From the NCBI RefSeq assembly GCF_963583255.1, contig NC_084807.1:25426381-25490380 (forward strand): a DNA stretch of 64,000 nucleotides, written 5' to 3'. A program made the position numbers and the translations under genes. Source of the stretch: Pyrus communis. Lineage: Eukaryota; Streptophyta; Magnoliopsida; Rosales; Rosaceae. Positions 33,127-46,295 of the stretch are shown here, piece by piece. Numbering within the stretch: position 1 is the stretch's first letter; every line of letters begins with the position of its first letter. The notes under the pieces were generated by a model. It was not told the DNA's origin and did no database searches. It saw nothing but the letters and a program-made list of their open reading frames with translations.

Positions 33127-36100
33127 AAATTTCAATTGTTGAAATTAATCGATGTGTTGTCTTTGAGTGTTATATATGTTATTAATGTTTAATGATAATA
33201 CTAGGAAAACCAAATTTACAAACGAAATAATGTGTCACCAATAAAAAAAAATAAGCACGTTAATCGATAATTAATAATCCAATCATCTACAACCACATCA
33301 TTTGGTTTGAAAATTTAGTTTGAAATTTTGATTTCCCTAGCATTATCCATATCGTCGATATTTTATATTAATCAATTCAACAATTTAAAATTTAATTTCT
33401 ATCCATTTTAGTTAGGCAGTTTTCAAAAAATCTTTCGGCCGGCAGGTTGTGATGGCACAAATCAATGAGAAAATCATAATGGAATGTATTCACTTGTATT
33501 CATGTGGAAGAGAAAATGTGGTGAGATGACTTGTTGTTCCTCTCTTAGTCGTGGAAATTTTTTTTAGTATACCGAGAATATAATTCGATACATCAAATGT
33601 AATAGTTTAATTAGTTAAAAAATTGAAAAAAAAATCAATCAATTGAATTATTCGACTATCGGGTTATGTTTTATGCACATTAAAAATTTTCTCTTAATCG
33701 TGCACTGTTGGTTGAGTAAAATCGAAGAAAAAAAAAAACCAGCAATGTGGAAAAAGAAAATTAGTAATGTGACATGCTGTGGACAAAATCGATGAGTAAT
33801 AGGCTCCAAATTAAAATTGACGCGTCGTATACAAAACTGAAGTTTTTTATTTTAATATTCATGCATGTCATGGGTCCTTCTGTGATGAAGTTGACGTGGA
33901 GAGACTTGCCATTGACTTGAGCTGCCGCCCTAAAGAAAATTATTGATTAATTTTACAAAACAATCAAACTAAGAATACACTTCTATTTTGTAGCTCTACA
34001 AATTCTTGAGGGAAAAGGAGGTACTGGGGGTGGGGTTTAGGATTCCAGATGAAATGTCACAGCTTGAGCTCAAGCGTCTAGGCGGATATTAGACGGGTAG
34101 GAGCTTTTAGTGCTTAAGCATTTAGGCGGGGTCTGGACATTTTTCCAATTTAACTAAAAAATTGAATAATTTTGATTTTAAAATTTCAGTGGTGAAGATA
34201 CGTTATTTGCAAGTAAGGAATGAGTTCATTCTTCTATGAGGGAATGTAAGTATATACTATCTCTTTGAAAATGCAAGAAAAGTTTATTTTTCTGCAAATT
34301 AAAATGGTAGTTAAGAATGCTAATTAGCGGATTCTTTAAAAGGATATTGTTTGTGTTCCCCTCATGGAAGAAACGTTCATTTTCTTTATCATGTAAATGA
34401 CTAAAATATCTTTAAATTGAATATTTTGTACATGTATGAGCTTTACCTGATAATAAAAAGAATGAATGATCTCGATTATGATGTTCATACGGTAAAGATA
34501 CGTTAATCGTAAGTAAGAGACAAATAAGTTTTCCACGTCAGGTGATAAGCATTATCCTCTTTACAAAGTGGAACATATGGGGAAGATTCTTTGAAAAGTA
34601 AGACACTATATTTGTTCTATACATTGTGCTAGCTCATGGTATACGTACATTTTGCACGAGGCATGCATGTGTGTGGCTTGCTCAATCACACCCATATATA
34701 TACATAGAAAAATCAACTATTTCCCTAGTTCTAACTGTATGTAAAAAAAAAAAAAAACAAAACAAAAAAAGAGAGATTAGATGGTGGCTTCGTTAAGGCA
34801 GTTCATTTTTTTGGAAGTCAAGAAGACTTACAGAGTCATTTCAGCTTCTTCTGGTCACCATCGTTAATTCACAAGTGTCAAAAATTGAACACAAGACGTG
34901 TCGTGTGGCATACGGCCGGGTCTGAAATTTGTCTCCAACCATTTAACCACTTCGTCATAATTCTAGTCCTAATAGTATCAATAGTGTGTGCAGAGGTTGT
35001 TGGATAAATATCAACAATCAATGATAATTTTATGTATGCTAATAAATAATAAATACGAATACATAAATAACATAGTATTAACAATGCGAAATAATATTGA
35101 ACTGACAGATTAAAGATTGAGGCTTGTGTACCGCAATGTCCTTGAAACATATATTTCGTTCATACTCAGTGCTTGTAGTTCTACGAACGTCTACCTCACT
35201 AAGATTCAACGATCTAAGTTAGAATTCCAGCACCGGAAAACTGACTTCTGGCAAATTTCTATGTGGTTCTCTCAGTAAGAAGGTTTAGGATTGTAGAAGA
35301 AGAATTTGATATTTTCTGTGTTCTAAATGCTATGCAAATGAATGTACATATAATAGGTTTATACATGTTCGCAACATGTATGAGAATGAGGTGCATCTAT
35401 TGGAGGTCATCTTTCATAGAGGGGTGTTTTACTCTGCGTTCTTTCATCTCAACAGACTTCATTTGAAAAGATGAGTCTGTTGATAAAAAATTAATTAATT
35501 AATTAAAAATAATTAATTATATATTAATTATCAATTAATTAGTACACCTCAAGGTTGAGCCTAATTTCTTTCTCCATGGCCTATTACTTCAATCACTATC
35601 TATAAGGGACAAAGCCTTATAAAGTGAGGAAACCTTTTGGTAATGGCCAATGTGGAACAATAAAATTTCTACTCAAAATTTTCAACAATACCCCGCATTT
35701 GATTTGAAATTTCATTCAAACTCTAACAGAGACAAAGCTACAGAGGAACATGAAGGATCTGCCACCCTCCCCTCCTCGGAAATGAAGCCTAGGAGTGATG
35801 GTCCTGAAGTCCTTCCCTACCGCTGCGCCTCTGGATTGTTTGTAACGAATTTGAAAAGAAAGTAAAGGGAAGACGGTGGGAAGCTTACAGGTGGAGTTGG
35901 AGCGTTCTGGAATTTTTGGAGGGAAGGGTTGGTTCGGGAAGGTAGGCTTGAATTATATGGAATTTACATGGGTGCCATCGCTTTTGTTAAGTGAGATTGG
36001 TGAGTAAGTGGGTGGCATTTACATGGGTGCCATCGCTTTTGCTAGGTGAGATTGGTGAGTAAGTGGGTGGCATTTACATGGGTGCCATCGCTCAGTGATG

Positions 36101-36966
36101 CGCTGGCCGGTTGGCTTCTGTGTTTGGTTAAGAGCAACTCTATTGTAACTTATTGTTTTGAGGATAGGCAATCCAATTCTCTGTCTCTTCTCCTTAAAAC
36201 ATTCTAGCCCACTCAGACATTTAGACACAAGGCGAGCCCGATGGAGAAGTCAGGCAATAATCGTCTAGTTCAGCATCTTGCTTATGTGACGAAGGCTGAT
36301 GATGACGTCAGACACGATTTAAATTATTAAAAAATTATAGAAATTATAAAAAAATTATAAAAAAAAAACTAATTAAAAATATAAAAGATTATAATTTTTT
36401 CTATAAATTTGTAATCATGTTCTTTCACTTTACAGTACATTTTAATATTTTCGAATACTTTCAACTAATCCTTTATTATTATCCGAAATTAAAAATAAAG
36501 TTATCTTTTATTATTTTATAAAAAAAAATTCTAATATTTTAATACGAATTGCTTGAGCTATTCAATTAAGATGGAGATACACTTGAGCAGTTATTGTTCA
36601 TTGCAGGTAATTACAATTCATTTAAAAAGATTGAGTTGCCTATTACCTAGGTGCTCTAACACGTTGCGCCGGTGATTAGTTTTTAGGTTTTGCGTTTAGC
36701 AAATGTATGTCGTTTGTGCTTTTGGATTTGTTGTATTGGGCTGGTCAGACCTTGTAGGGTTGTAGGCATGAGCTAATGTTTTTCCATTAGCCTCAAACAA
36801 ATTTGAATTGGAAAGATGCAACTAATGTTGAATTAGGCTAGAGAATAAAATGGAAATTGGTACTTTCAAAATTTCATTTTGCACTATAAATTTATGAAAA
36901 GTGTAGAATGAGATTTTTGAAATGCTAATACAGTTTCCAATAAAATAAGCATTTAATTATTTTTAA
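33127..36966. other. Long non-coding part of the duplicated segment
   Basis: No supported gene. A MITE with TAATGCTAGG-like ends lies near 33185-33350. 33840-34640 is the source of an inverted copy at 52652-53478. A TTAATTAA-rich tract occupies 35490-35550. An old GC-richer block at 35700-36250 (open frame 35650-35865 on plus) is damaged in the partner copy and carries no known domain. Confidence 0.5.
35962..36092. repeat. 55-bp tandem repeat, 2.4 copies
   Basis: Units at 35962-36016 and 36017-36071, plus 21 bp of a third, begin ATTTACATGGGTGCCATCGC. The paralogous segment at about 60734-60790 has a single unit followed by unique sequence, so the expansion and loss of the adjoining ~70 bp occurred after the duplication. 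Confidence 0.85.
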
Positions 36967-37453
36967 GGGTGAACTGCCAATTTAGTCTCTGAATTATCAT
37001 CTAAGTGAAAATTAGGTCTTTAAACAATTTTTCAGAAAAATCATTCCTTAAACTATAAAAATCTGCCAGTTACATCCCTAATATTAGATTCAAAGTTACT
37101 ATATTCAATTTTCCGTCAATTTAAGTCATGTTACTTGCATGTGATACACATTGGAGGGTAGATTGGTAATTTTCCAAAAAGAAATAGTGTATGAAGTTAA
37201 CTTTGGATGGTAAATTAAACATTAGATTCGTAACCTATATGAAATGTTAAAGGCTTATAGGCAAAAAAAATGACGGTATTACACTCTAAAGTATGTCAAG
37301 TGACTTAAATTGACGAAAAATTGCTTTAAATATAATAATAGGGATGAAATTAGCAATTTTTATGAATTTAGGGACTAATTTTACCGAAAAAATAATTTAG
37401 GGACCTAATTTTAACTGAGGTGATAATTCAATAACTAAATTAGCACTTCACCC
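36967..37453. mobile_element. Mutator-like MITE, 487 bp, long inverted repeats
   Basis: The left end GGGTGAACTGCCAATTTAGT and the right end, on the minus strand, GGGTGAAGTGCTAATTTAGT start inverted repeats of roughly 190 bp. A perfect 9-bp duplication TATTTTTAA flanks it (36958-36966, 37454-37462). No coding capacity. The same insertion is at 61748-62235, so it predates the segmental duplication. Confidence 0.88.
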
Positions 37454-37726
37454 TATTTTTAATTCTATTATTTTGTCCTTATATTTTGATTTATATATGC
37501 GATTAATGCAATTGAAATAGACTTTATATATAATTTTGTGAACAAAAATATTCAGCTGGCAGTTTGGCCATTATTTCAAAAATCTCTATCCACGACTGAG
37601 AAATCGTTCTATGGTGTTCTTGGTCAATAGTACCCCTTTTCACCCCTCTCCACGACAATTCATGGTTTCGCCACTGAATGGATATATATATACACACGTA
37701 CTATGTGTATATATGTATATATATAA

Positions 37727-39366
37727 CTACACTTTTGGATTTGGAGGAGGAATAAGCCATTTGGAACCCTGAATATATCCAAGGCTAATGAAAGGCTTGA
37801 CTTGTTCGTCTGTCAGTTCTTTGCTCAAATTTCTCTTATTATATGTACTTGAACCTGGATCCATGCACTTGTACTCTCCGTAGGACAAGTGCTGCAATTT
37901 CAAATTATATTATTAACTCTCGAAACTAATTATATGACAATGCTTAATCTTGTACTAATTAACATAATTTGCTTACTTGTCACGTTCGGGGTGGTTATCA
38001 TTGCTCCAACCGGCAGGGTTAACCACCTCAGTCATGCTGGTGTAAGCATACACCACCTGGGGTCTGACTCTCCAAGCCCTGCCCAAATATGTGCCACTGC
38101 CTATCCCGGTTACGTTGCAATGAACAAATGACTATCCAGTGTCCTCCGAAGCTGAGTCCCTTGCTTGTGCTGTTATCACTGTTATTCCAGTATCTCCCAG
38201 CACATGCAACTCAGTGCTCTGCACCCATCAATTATATGTTATATTATTAGTCACCAACCATCAAGAGTTCAAAACCAATATGACTTGTATAGACAAACAA
38301 AAAGATTAACTATATATATCTTCTTGTTAATCCACCCAAATTATGTTTTGAGAGGGGGAAGGGGACAATCATGGAATGATCCACTGTTTATATGGTGGGA
38401 TTCACACATAATTTCTTTTACGAAGAAAAAGATAATTGTATGAGTCAACCATATTTAGCTTTTTTTTTCTCACAACATGTACGTAAAATACACCATTAAT
38501 GTGAGACTCGTCCATGTAAAGTTAAAATCGCCGGCTTTATTTGGGAATTATAATGTTAGATAGGGATGCATTACCAAATAGAGAGACTTTCCACTTCCCC
38601 AAATGAAATCCACAGTGCCTTCAATGTAGCAGTCCTTGAACAAATGATTGCCCCTGTCATCACAACGGGTGTCCTGAAATCCAACCAGCTTGCAATTGTA
38701 CAAGGCTGAATTGTTGCCCGACACCCTCAATGCCACTGCCCGCGCTCCCACTCTTTTCCCATCTGGCCTTGGCGAAGAGTTCTACACAAACCAATCCACC
38801 AAGAGAACGTTAATGAAAAATAATTGTATGATGATAATATCATGTGATATGACATAGTTAGTACTTACTTTAATAAGAAGGTTAGTGGCAATAAAGTAGT
38901 TAGATTCTGCAATCACTGTAGCACTGTTTACAGTTCTATACTTTTGGGCCGTGCCATCAAATGTCAAATTTGACATGTTTGTTGGAGAACCATATAATGT
39001 GACAAATGGTTTATTTCGTGGAATCGTAATTTTTTCGTTGTACTCTCCTCCGCCAATGTGCACAATGACACGTTTGGTGTTCCCGGCCGGAATGCTATTA
39101 ATAGCGTCAGTAACGGTCTTAAAGTCTCCTTTTCCATCTTGCATGACCTTGATGACTGCTTGACCAGCCTCGGCCGTCGCAACGGCAGGGTCAAGCGTGC
39201 TCTGCCGTTCTGTGTATGGCTTCACATTGTTATTGAACCATGTGTTGATTTGGGAATGGTCGGATGGTATCGGTGTATTGTCGTCCGCTGTGGCAACGGT
39301 GGCGGTGAGGAGAATTGTCATAATTAGAGCTGCATGGACGCCCATGCATGTGTTTTTTCCGGCCAT
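37727..39366 (-). pseudogene. Pectinesterase copy 1 (PPME1-like), disabled
   Basis: Four exons, 39366-38869, 38781-38575, 38218-37977 and 37891-37727, reproduce the structure of copy 2. The product would be a secreted pectin methylesterase without a pro-region: signal peptide, then [33 protein letters not shown] and LGRAW. Two lesions kill it. The codon after SEDTG is TAG (38134-38132) where copy 2 has TAC. The fourth exon has a 1-nt deletion (CACTTGTCC against CACTGTGTCC in copy 2), shifting the frame. QDTL is also QDTR. Exon 1 is open and a TATA box remains, so a truncated transcript is possible. Confidence 0.88.
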
Positions 39367-39416
39367 TTTATTTTTTGGGGTGCTATTGATTAAAATGGTG
39401 AGTAGAAGGTTTTGAT

Positions 39417-39422
39417 TTTATA
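39417..39422 (-). promoter_or_regulatory. TATA box of pectinesterase copy 1
   Basis: TATAAA on the minus strand, 51 nt upstream of the ATG at 39366, a normal distance for a plant gene with a short leader. Confidence 0.5.
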
Positions 39423-39929
39423 GTCCACAAAGCATTAGGTGCTTTAAGGTAAAGTGCATGATTAGAGGGGTTATTAATCCAAAATATGTGAGACTTGGAG
39501 AACTTTTCGGATAGTTTGGATGTCGTTTATGTTTGGGATTTCATATCCACCCTTTGTGTTAACTAAACAAAAAAACAAAAAAAAAAAAAAACCACTATCT
39601 ATGGAAGATACAGCTTAATTTGAGAAAGAACATGGATAATTATGGTTTTATGATTGATATATTTATCGCAACACTCTTAAAACTCGAACGGCATCTAATA
39701 TCTCTTTTAAAATTCTTTTTCTCACACTTAATTCTCTAGAAGTATACTTCATCTATCACTATTTCTCATTCCGTCAAAGGAACGTTAGAATAGTTTGCGA
39801 TGCTATATATGTCGTTTATATTATAGAAGATTAAAATTAATTAGTTATGATAAATACTATTGTCACTCCAAAAATCTAATCATGCACTCTTTATAAGAGT
39901 ATGTTCTTTCTAAATAAAAAAAGTTTAGA
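39421..39929. other. Intergenic sequence 5' of pectinesterase copy 1
   Basis: AT-rich promoter-proximal sequence with a poly(A) tract near 39570-39590. Nothing else recognised. Confidence 0.4.
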
Positions 39930-40232
39930 GTGCACAATTAAATCTTTAGTCCTAGTGGTGGTGTGCTGAAATGGAGGGATGGAGGAAAGTGGTGGGTCTT
40001 TAATTAAGAAAGCCCCATCGACATTAATAATTTTTGGAAAACCAGTAGGAGGTTTTGGACTCCTGCCACCGGCTGATAGAGCGGGAAACAACCAAGTTAG
40101 GGCCTTCATACTTACCATTCCACAGAAGCTCATTCCTTGCCCTCCAAATAAACCATAGGAGCATAAGGAAGCACTCGAAATCACAATTGGACGAGCTACT
40201 TGAGGTGAAGGAGACCCAATCCATACGGACAC
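39930..40232 (-). pseudogene. LINE-derived remnant (zf-RVT to RNase H boundary)
   Basis: Two overlapping minus-strand frames show CFLMLLWFIWRARNELLWNG, the typical sequence between the RT zinc-binding and RNase H domains of plant LINEs, and then PTGFPKIINVDGAF, the start of the RNase H domain. They are separated by a frameshift. The RNase H domain itself is missing, so it is a short truncated fragment. Confidence 0.7.
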
Positions 40233-40529
40233 GTCAATCTGGTGCCTATCCCGTATCCAATGCAGTATTGGTTACGCGTATCAAATTAACACAATAATTA
40301 TTAGATTAAACAGAAAAAGATGTTTTAAAAAAAATTATTTTGAAAACAAAATCTCTATCCATACAAAAACTGGAGAGTTCAAGAGAGCAATATTTGTGAT
40401 TCATATATTAGGCGTATTGTTGGGATATATTAACTGTTGTATATTTTAAAATCCAAAACGATATTATTGTGAAGATAAATACAAAACACATGAGTCGCCT
40501 AAAATTTAATAAAAATCTGGTGTTAGATT

Positions 40530-41220
40530 GGATATTCATTTTAGTCCCTTGATGTGTACTTAATTCAAATTTATATTATAATTTTGTTTTGATATTTAAT
40601 AGATATCCTATTTAATGTCATTACATTAAATTTTAACTTTATTATTATACACATTTTAATTCATTAATTTTGTTTAACTTCCTCTAATTAGTGTTTCTAA
40701 ACGTTCGTATCATATTATATTTTAGTAATTTAGTGTACCGAAATATCCGTACCTAAATATATTGTAGTAAATTAGTGGCACATAAGAAAATATGCAAAAA
40801 TATAAGTGTACCAAAAATTTCGTACCTAACTGTATGATATAAAACTAGTTACCTAAATGTCCCTACCTAAACATATTATACTAACCCAATATACTGAAAT
40901 GGTCGTACCTAAATATTTTGTAATGAATTAGTGGTACATAAGAAAATATGCAAAAACATAAGTGTACCGAAAAATCTTTACGAAAATATTTTCTTTTATA
41001 AGATACTCAACATAATGAGAATTAAAATTATAATATTTTCATAAAATTTAATTTATGAACACCATAAAATTATAAATAAAAAAGAGAGAAATTGAATACA
41101 TATGCAAGCATTTAATAGAGTCTAAGGACTAAAATCAATTTTTAATCTTGTATAAGACATTTTTCTAAATTTCATCTTATTTAGGGATTAAAATCTAGTT
41201 TTCTATAATACAAATAGTTG
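40530..41220. repeat. Inverted copy of 32160-33000
   Basis: The reverse complement of this segment is colinear with 32160-33000, including the GGTACAC array and the flank GAGGACTAAAATTAATATCC. It lies directly 5' of the LINE remnant next to pectinesterase copy 1. Confidence 0.8.
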
Positions 41221-42424
41221 TCGACATATGTTGGCATAAGCTTTCAGCTGATGTTGACAGGAATTGGCAGGAGCTTACTAGATGTTCGACGAAATGGTCC
41301 GATAAAGTTTTTTGGGTTGATATTATGACACCGTAATGATCATTTTTAAATCTCAAATGTTGAAATTAATTGTTATATTGTTGATATTTGAATATTTAAT
41401 CACTGTATCGGCAATATTTTATATTTAATCAAAACTTAATTTCTAATCATTTTAACTAACCAATATTCCATAAATCTTTCCGCCGGCAATTAGTGTACGC
41501 AAGACTATGATCTGTTCAATTGCTGTATTCATGTGGAAGAGAAAATGTGCGAGATGACTTCTTGTTCCTCTCTTAGTCGAGAAGCCAGCAACGTGGAAAA
41601 AGGAATTTATTAGTCGCGCATTCAGCAATGTGGAAAAAGGAAATTAGTAATGTCACATGCTGTAGAAAAAAATTGACGGGTAATAGGCTCCAAATTAAAA
41701 TTGACGCGTCGCATACTGCTTCACATGGGCATGATGTGGATTGGACCTCTTGATGCTCAATTAATTAAAAGTCTGGTGCTATTTACAGAATTCTTCATAT
41801 ATTCTTTTTATTTAGAGCATAGGATCAAATGAATTTAAAAAAAAAAAAAGATGATAGAAATTACATGGAATGAAAAAGGGTGTATGGATGACGTCATTCA
41901 TTTAAAATTGAGTATATAAAGTTAAAGGCCATTACAAAGTTTTAAAATCCAATTCATAAATAGTAGAGAAAAAATATTTATCAAACATAGGTAAAATAAT
42001 AAACTAACCAAATTAAAATAGAAACAAAAAATCTATGTTTCTAACTCCTAGAGTCCTAAACTATTACCACACTGGGAATAAATATAAAGAATAGAAAAGT
42101 AAAAACAAAATTATATAACTAGGAACTTAGCAGTTAGCATAACCAACCATAAAATGAGATAGTTCATATCAATATTCATCTCCACGTTTATATATAAAAT
42201 CATTACTTGATAAATCTGGTATGATCTAATGACATTGAGTCTATACTTTATTGGAGGAGCTAATTAATGAGTTCAAGGGAATACAAAACAAAAATTGTTA
42301 CTTAAAAATACAACAATCATTTATTTTTAATTAACTGGCTTAGTGACAAACAATATTATCCTTAGTGGGTTTATCAGTATTACATAAATAATTTTAAAAC
42401 AAAGTTATTTAGAAATTAAAATAG

Positions 42425-42455
<31 letters not shown>

Positions 42456-42654
42456 CTAAACGTTTTCATTTTCCCCAAAACCGAAAAAAGAGATCGAGTA
42501 TTTCATCAAACAAAAAATAAAAATAAAAATTATTTTCCCCCTTGATTGCCACTTCCAGATCCAAATGTACGTTGAAATCGCCGTCGATACAGAAACCGGA
42601 ACTGCACATTGCTTCCAGGTCCAGACAGATCAAGGGAGAGACTGAGTAATTACT
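41221..42654. other. Repeat fragment and 5' region of the CK2 beta-like gene
   Basis: 41230-41720 is a direct copy of 30030-30460 and 48390-48815. From ~41830 the sequence is unique and AT-rich, with an (ATT)n microsatellite at 42428-42456. The last ~120 bp should contain the 5' UTR of the CK2 beta-like gene. Confidence 0.45.
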
Positions 42655-44206
42655 ATGCCTAAAGATCAGAGAGGTGTAATTAGATCACGTTCTGAACCGG
42701 CTTTGAACCCTAATCGACTCAGAGACAAATCTTTGGCTCCTTCTACGTCACTTGCTGCCAATCCCCATGATACTGATACATTCTATGATCAGGGTAAGTT
42801 TCAGTTCCACAAACATTATTCAACGTTCATGCATGCATGCATAATCCCACATTAAACGTTCATCGTCGAATGGTTAACGAAAGTTTACATGTCATGGCAT
42901 TTTTGTTTTCGATCATGGGAAGGGAAATTTGGACTCAGAGAACTTCCAACATTAATTGTGGAAGAGAAATACAACCATTTCAACATGTCGCGGCATTTGC
43001 TTTCATGAATTTGCGTTAGTATCATTTGAATGGATCGAGTAGTTCATGTTAAGAGAGTTTCTAAATTTGGTTTAAGCTAAAAATGTTTGGCGTTAGTATC
43101 ATTTGTCTTTTTCCATCCATGTTTGAAATCCATGTACAATAATAACAAAACCTTATCCCACTAAGTCTTAGAACGCCACTACCTATGTGTTTGGCGATAC
43201 TTTTTATTGAGTGAATCGGAATGAACAATTAGGAACAAACTTCTTCCAAACACCACGATAGCTAGCCGTGGCTACTGAGTGAAAAAAGCCATGGTTTGGT
43301 GACCCATGCCATGAAACCGTGGCTGCTGCCGCTTTATGTAGTAGTATCTCTAGCTCATTTTTGTTCAACAATTTTGGTTCTAATTTAATTCCATAACTCC
43401 AGGTAGCATTCTTTCTGATGTGTTTACAATTAATCTTTCGAATGTATGTTTTCCCCACAACAATTGTGCAGCGGAATCAGCTGATACAAGTTGCAAAGAT
43501 TCAGATGTTAGATGCTATGGTGATGAAGATGCATCTTGGATATCATGGTTCTGCAATCAGAAAGGGAATGAATTCTTCTGTGAAGTCGACGATGATTACA
43601 TCCTTGATGATGTCAACCGTTCAGGTTTAAGAAACCACGTACCATTCTATGATTATGCACTGGATTTAATGTTGGACATTGAGTCTTCCAATGGTAAGAA
43701 TCAGATAAGTCCATCAGCCAAAATTGCTTTGATGAAGATTTCAGCTTTCATTGCAATACGAAGTTATTAAATTCTTATGTAAATTCCAATGGGATCAACA
43801 GATGGCTTAACTGATGAGGAACAGAACAATCTGATCGAATCCGCGACGGAGATGCTCTACGGTTTAATTCATGCCAGATACATAGCAACTAACAAGGGAT
43901 TGTCTGCAATGGTAAGGTGTTTACAATGTACATATTAATATTGCTTTATTTTCTTTCAAAATATTAGATGTCACACCCCGAAACTCCGGTCGCGTTTTGA
44001 ACCGTGGCATTATATTTGAGGCTTCCTAATTTAACAGTGTGCAATTCAGTTGGAGAAGTACAGGAACTATGATTTTGGCAGTTGTCCAAGAGTGAACTGC
44101 ACTAAACAACGTTGTCTGCCTGTTGATGAGTCAGACATCCCAAGATTAAGCACTGTAAAAATCTATTGTCCCAACTGTGAAGACATTTATTCCCCACAAT
44201 CCAGAC
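42655..44206 (+). pseudogene. CKB: Casein kinase II beta-subunit-like gene, 3' truncated
   Basis: Exons 42655-42793, 43472-43693, 43802-43911 and 44050-~44206 join in phase. The product starts MPKDQRGVIRSRSEPALN and then shows the CK2 beta core: [53 protein letters not shown] and [17 protein letters not shown]. The zinc finger CPRVNC...YCPNC is present with all four cysteines. Normal CK2 beta continues some 70 residues past CEDIYYPRSK with the C-terminal alpha-binding tail. Here the frame enters LTR sequence at about 44207 (SPQSR, then HPHTY...) and stops at 44272. CK2 beta forms the dimeric regulatory core of the kinase. The exons show no internal stop, so it was probably cut by a recent rearrangement. 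Confidence 0.85.
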
Positions 44207-46295
44207 ACCCACACACGTACGCATCCTTCTTCTCTCCCTCACCTTCTCGACCTTTCCTCGTCCGTACACCATAGCACCCATACACCCAACCATCATTAAC
44301 TCGCACGGATCGAGCTTTTGAAGACCACCTTCGTGTTCCTTGCAAGCAAGCTTAGGAACCTAACCGTACCCTTAGTTCGAAGAACGGATTAATAGAACTC
44401 GAGAAACCATAACCTCCGACGAGGTGAAGTTTGCTCTGTCACTATCCTGACGTGATTTCAAGGTTTTAAGGCTTAGTAAGGAACCCACTCAACTTCTCTA
44501 ACATCTTGGAACAATTTTGGAGTGGTTTAGACGTCGAAATTGTCGAGTTCTTGAAGTTCCAGTTTTGGTCGGTTTTTTCAAGGATAATTCTGACTGTTTT
44601 CCGTTAGATTTTGGACCTCTAATAGGTATGGTTGTGTTCTACTCTTCAAGACCTTCAAATCCATGTAAGTTTCATGGATTTGGTTGAGAATTGAAGAGGA
44701 TATTAAACTTTGAAATTTTTCCACAAACTGGCGAGTACATATAGTGGTCGGCAGCGGATTTCGGTGAGTCACCGGAGAAGAAGAGGAATATTCCGTCAAC
44801 TTTGACGGAATATACTGACAGTGTCAGGTAACTCCGTTAGGATTTAACAGAATATTCTACTATTTTAACGGAATATTCCCTAACGCCGTTAGGGATTCCA
44901 TCAATGTGCCAGGCACGTGCCTGCGCGTGGCCTGCACATGTGACGTCCAAAAATTATTCTAAAAATATAAGGGTGTTCGTGTTGTCGAGCACATCGTTTT
45001 GGTATATTCAAACACCCCATTTGAGCAACGGATGAGAAGTTATTCCCCGGGTTTATGTATGTGCTTTAAAATTAACGAAAAATTAGTTATTTCGTATATA
45101 GGTGAAACGTATCCCGGGGACGAGCGTGGGCAAGCGAGATTAGGGGGGCTACGATTCTACTACTTATCAGTGAGTGGGCATTTGCTTTCTATATATATAT
45201 ATATACACATCGTGGTTTCTAGAACATTTTTAAAATGATTTATGCTTTAAGTGCCATGTCGAAAATGAGTTACATTTTAAGTATTGCATTATTATAAATC
45301 GTGAATTATATTGTTTGATGATGTGGAGGCTTAGGTAAGTTTCATGTGAGTATATTGTGATGGTATTGGTTGCATTACACATTGTTATGCATAGATGCAT
45401 TTAGAGCTCATCATTGCTGCACCTCGGTGTTAGTGTTCCCGCCCGAAGTTGAGGCACAGTCCTTCACGTGATGTTCACCTCCCGCACTACACGCTCACCT
45501 TAGATCTAAGTTTGGTGTCAGCCCTGTCGTACAGACCACAATAGGTGGTTCCAACTCATAGGTGACTCGCGATTATTCACACAGCCTTCACGTGATCGTA
45601 GCACTTGAACATACATATTTACACCCAGCCTTGTCGTACAGACCACAATAGGTGGTTCCAACTCGTGTGCTAGCATATACTGATGAGCTATGGGTCCAGT
45701 CGTACAGGTCACATTAGGTTACTCCGACTGGCATACTACTTTATATTGATTTCACCTAGCTTACATCTTTTAGTGCGAAAATGTTATGACATGGCATACT
45801 TCGTTTTTTTTTTTCGGGCCCTATGCATTGGTATTCGTATGTATATACGTAGTATTATTTTCTGGAAACTATACGAGTTTTACATTGAGGGGTTATTATG
45901 TTCAGAAAAGATAAATGTGTTTTCAAACGTTTTGTTTTTGCCTACTCACCCTTCTGTATTGTGCCCCTCTAGGTCCTAGGTAGCTATACATCTTGGTGGC
46001 TCACAAGGACTTCTCGGCGGTTCTGACGATCTACTAAATAAGCGTAGGAATCTTCTCCTTGTTTTGTATAATTAGCACTTAGTTGGTTTCATTGCACTGT
46101 GGATTGCCTCTCTGAATACTTGTATTTGGTACTTGATCACTTTCACGGACTTATTTATTATCACTAGTTAAATTAGCTTAGGTTGGTTTTTATTTATTCA
46201 CATTTACCTATTACCATCATCATTTCTGTTGCGCACTTGGCTACGTCACCCTCACATGACGACCAGCACGTCTGGACTTCGGTCGGGGTGTGTCA
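44207..46295. mobile_element. Left-truncated copy of the 2.5-kb LTR
   Basis: Colinear with 25744-27837, ending GGTCGGGGTGTGTCA, but the first ~415 bp of the LTR are missing and replaced by CK2 beta exon 4. The right flank is the same as at copy 1 (TTTATGATC), so this is not an independent insertion but part of the segmental duplication. Confidence 0.85.

Larger units (their letters stand above)
32118..39420. repeat. Large segmental duplication, copy 1 (partner about 56830-64000)
   Basis: About 7 kb is repeated in direct orientation with colinear landmarks: the GGTACAC array, the 33041 hairpin, the TTAATTAA tract, a CCTCCCCTCCTCGGAAATGA block, the MULE MITE and a pectinesterase gene. The copies differ by small indels and by lineage-specific insertions. 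The partner continues past the window end. Confidence 0.88.

Noticed and set aside
34878..35150. Minus-strand frame MFQGHCGTQASIF..., also at 59586-59891
   Set aside because: It is repeated only because the segment is duplicated, its end differs between copies, and no known domain is visible.
35650..35865. Plus-strand 71-aa frame
   Set aside because: In the partner copy near 60430-60640 the frame is broken and substitutions are not codon-biased; treated as non-coding.
44578..45238. Short frames inside the truncated LTR
   Set aside because: They are not conserved in the longer LTR copy at 25327-27837 and match no retroelement protein.
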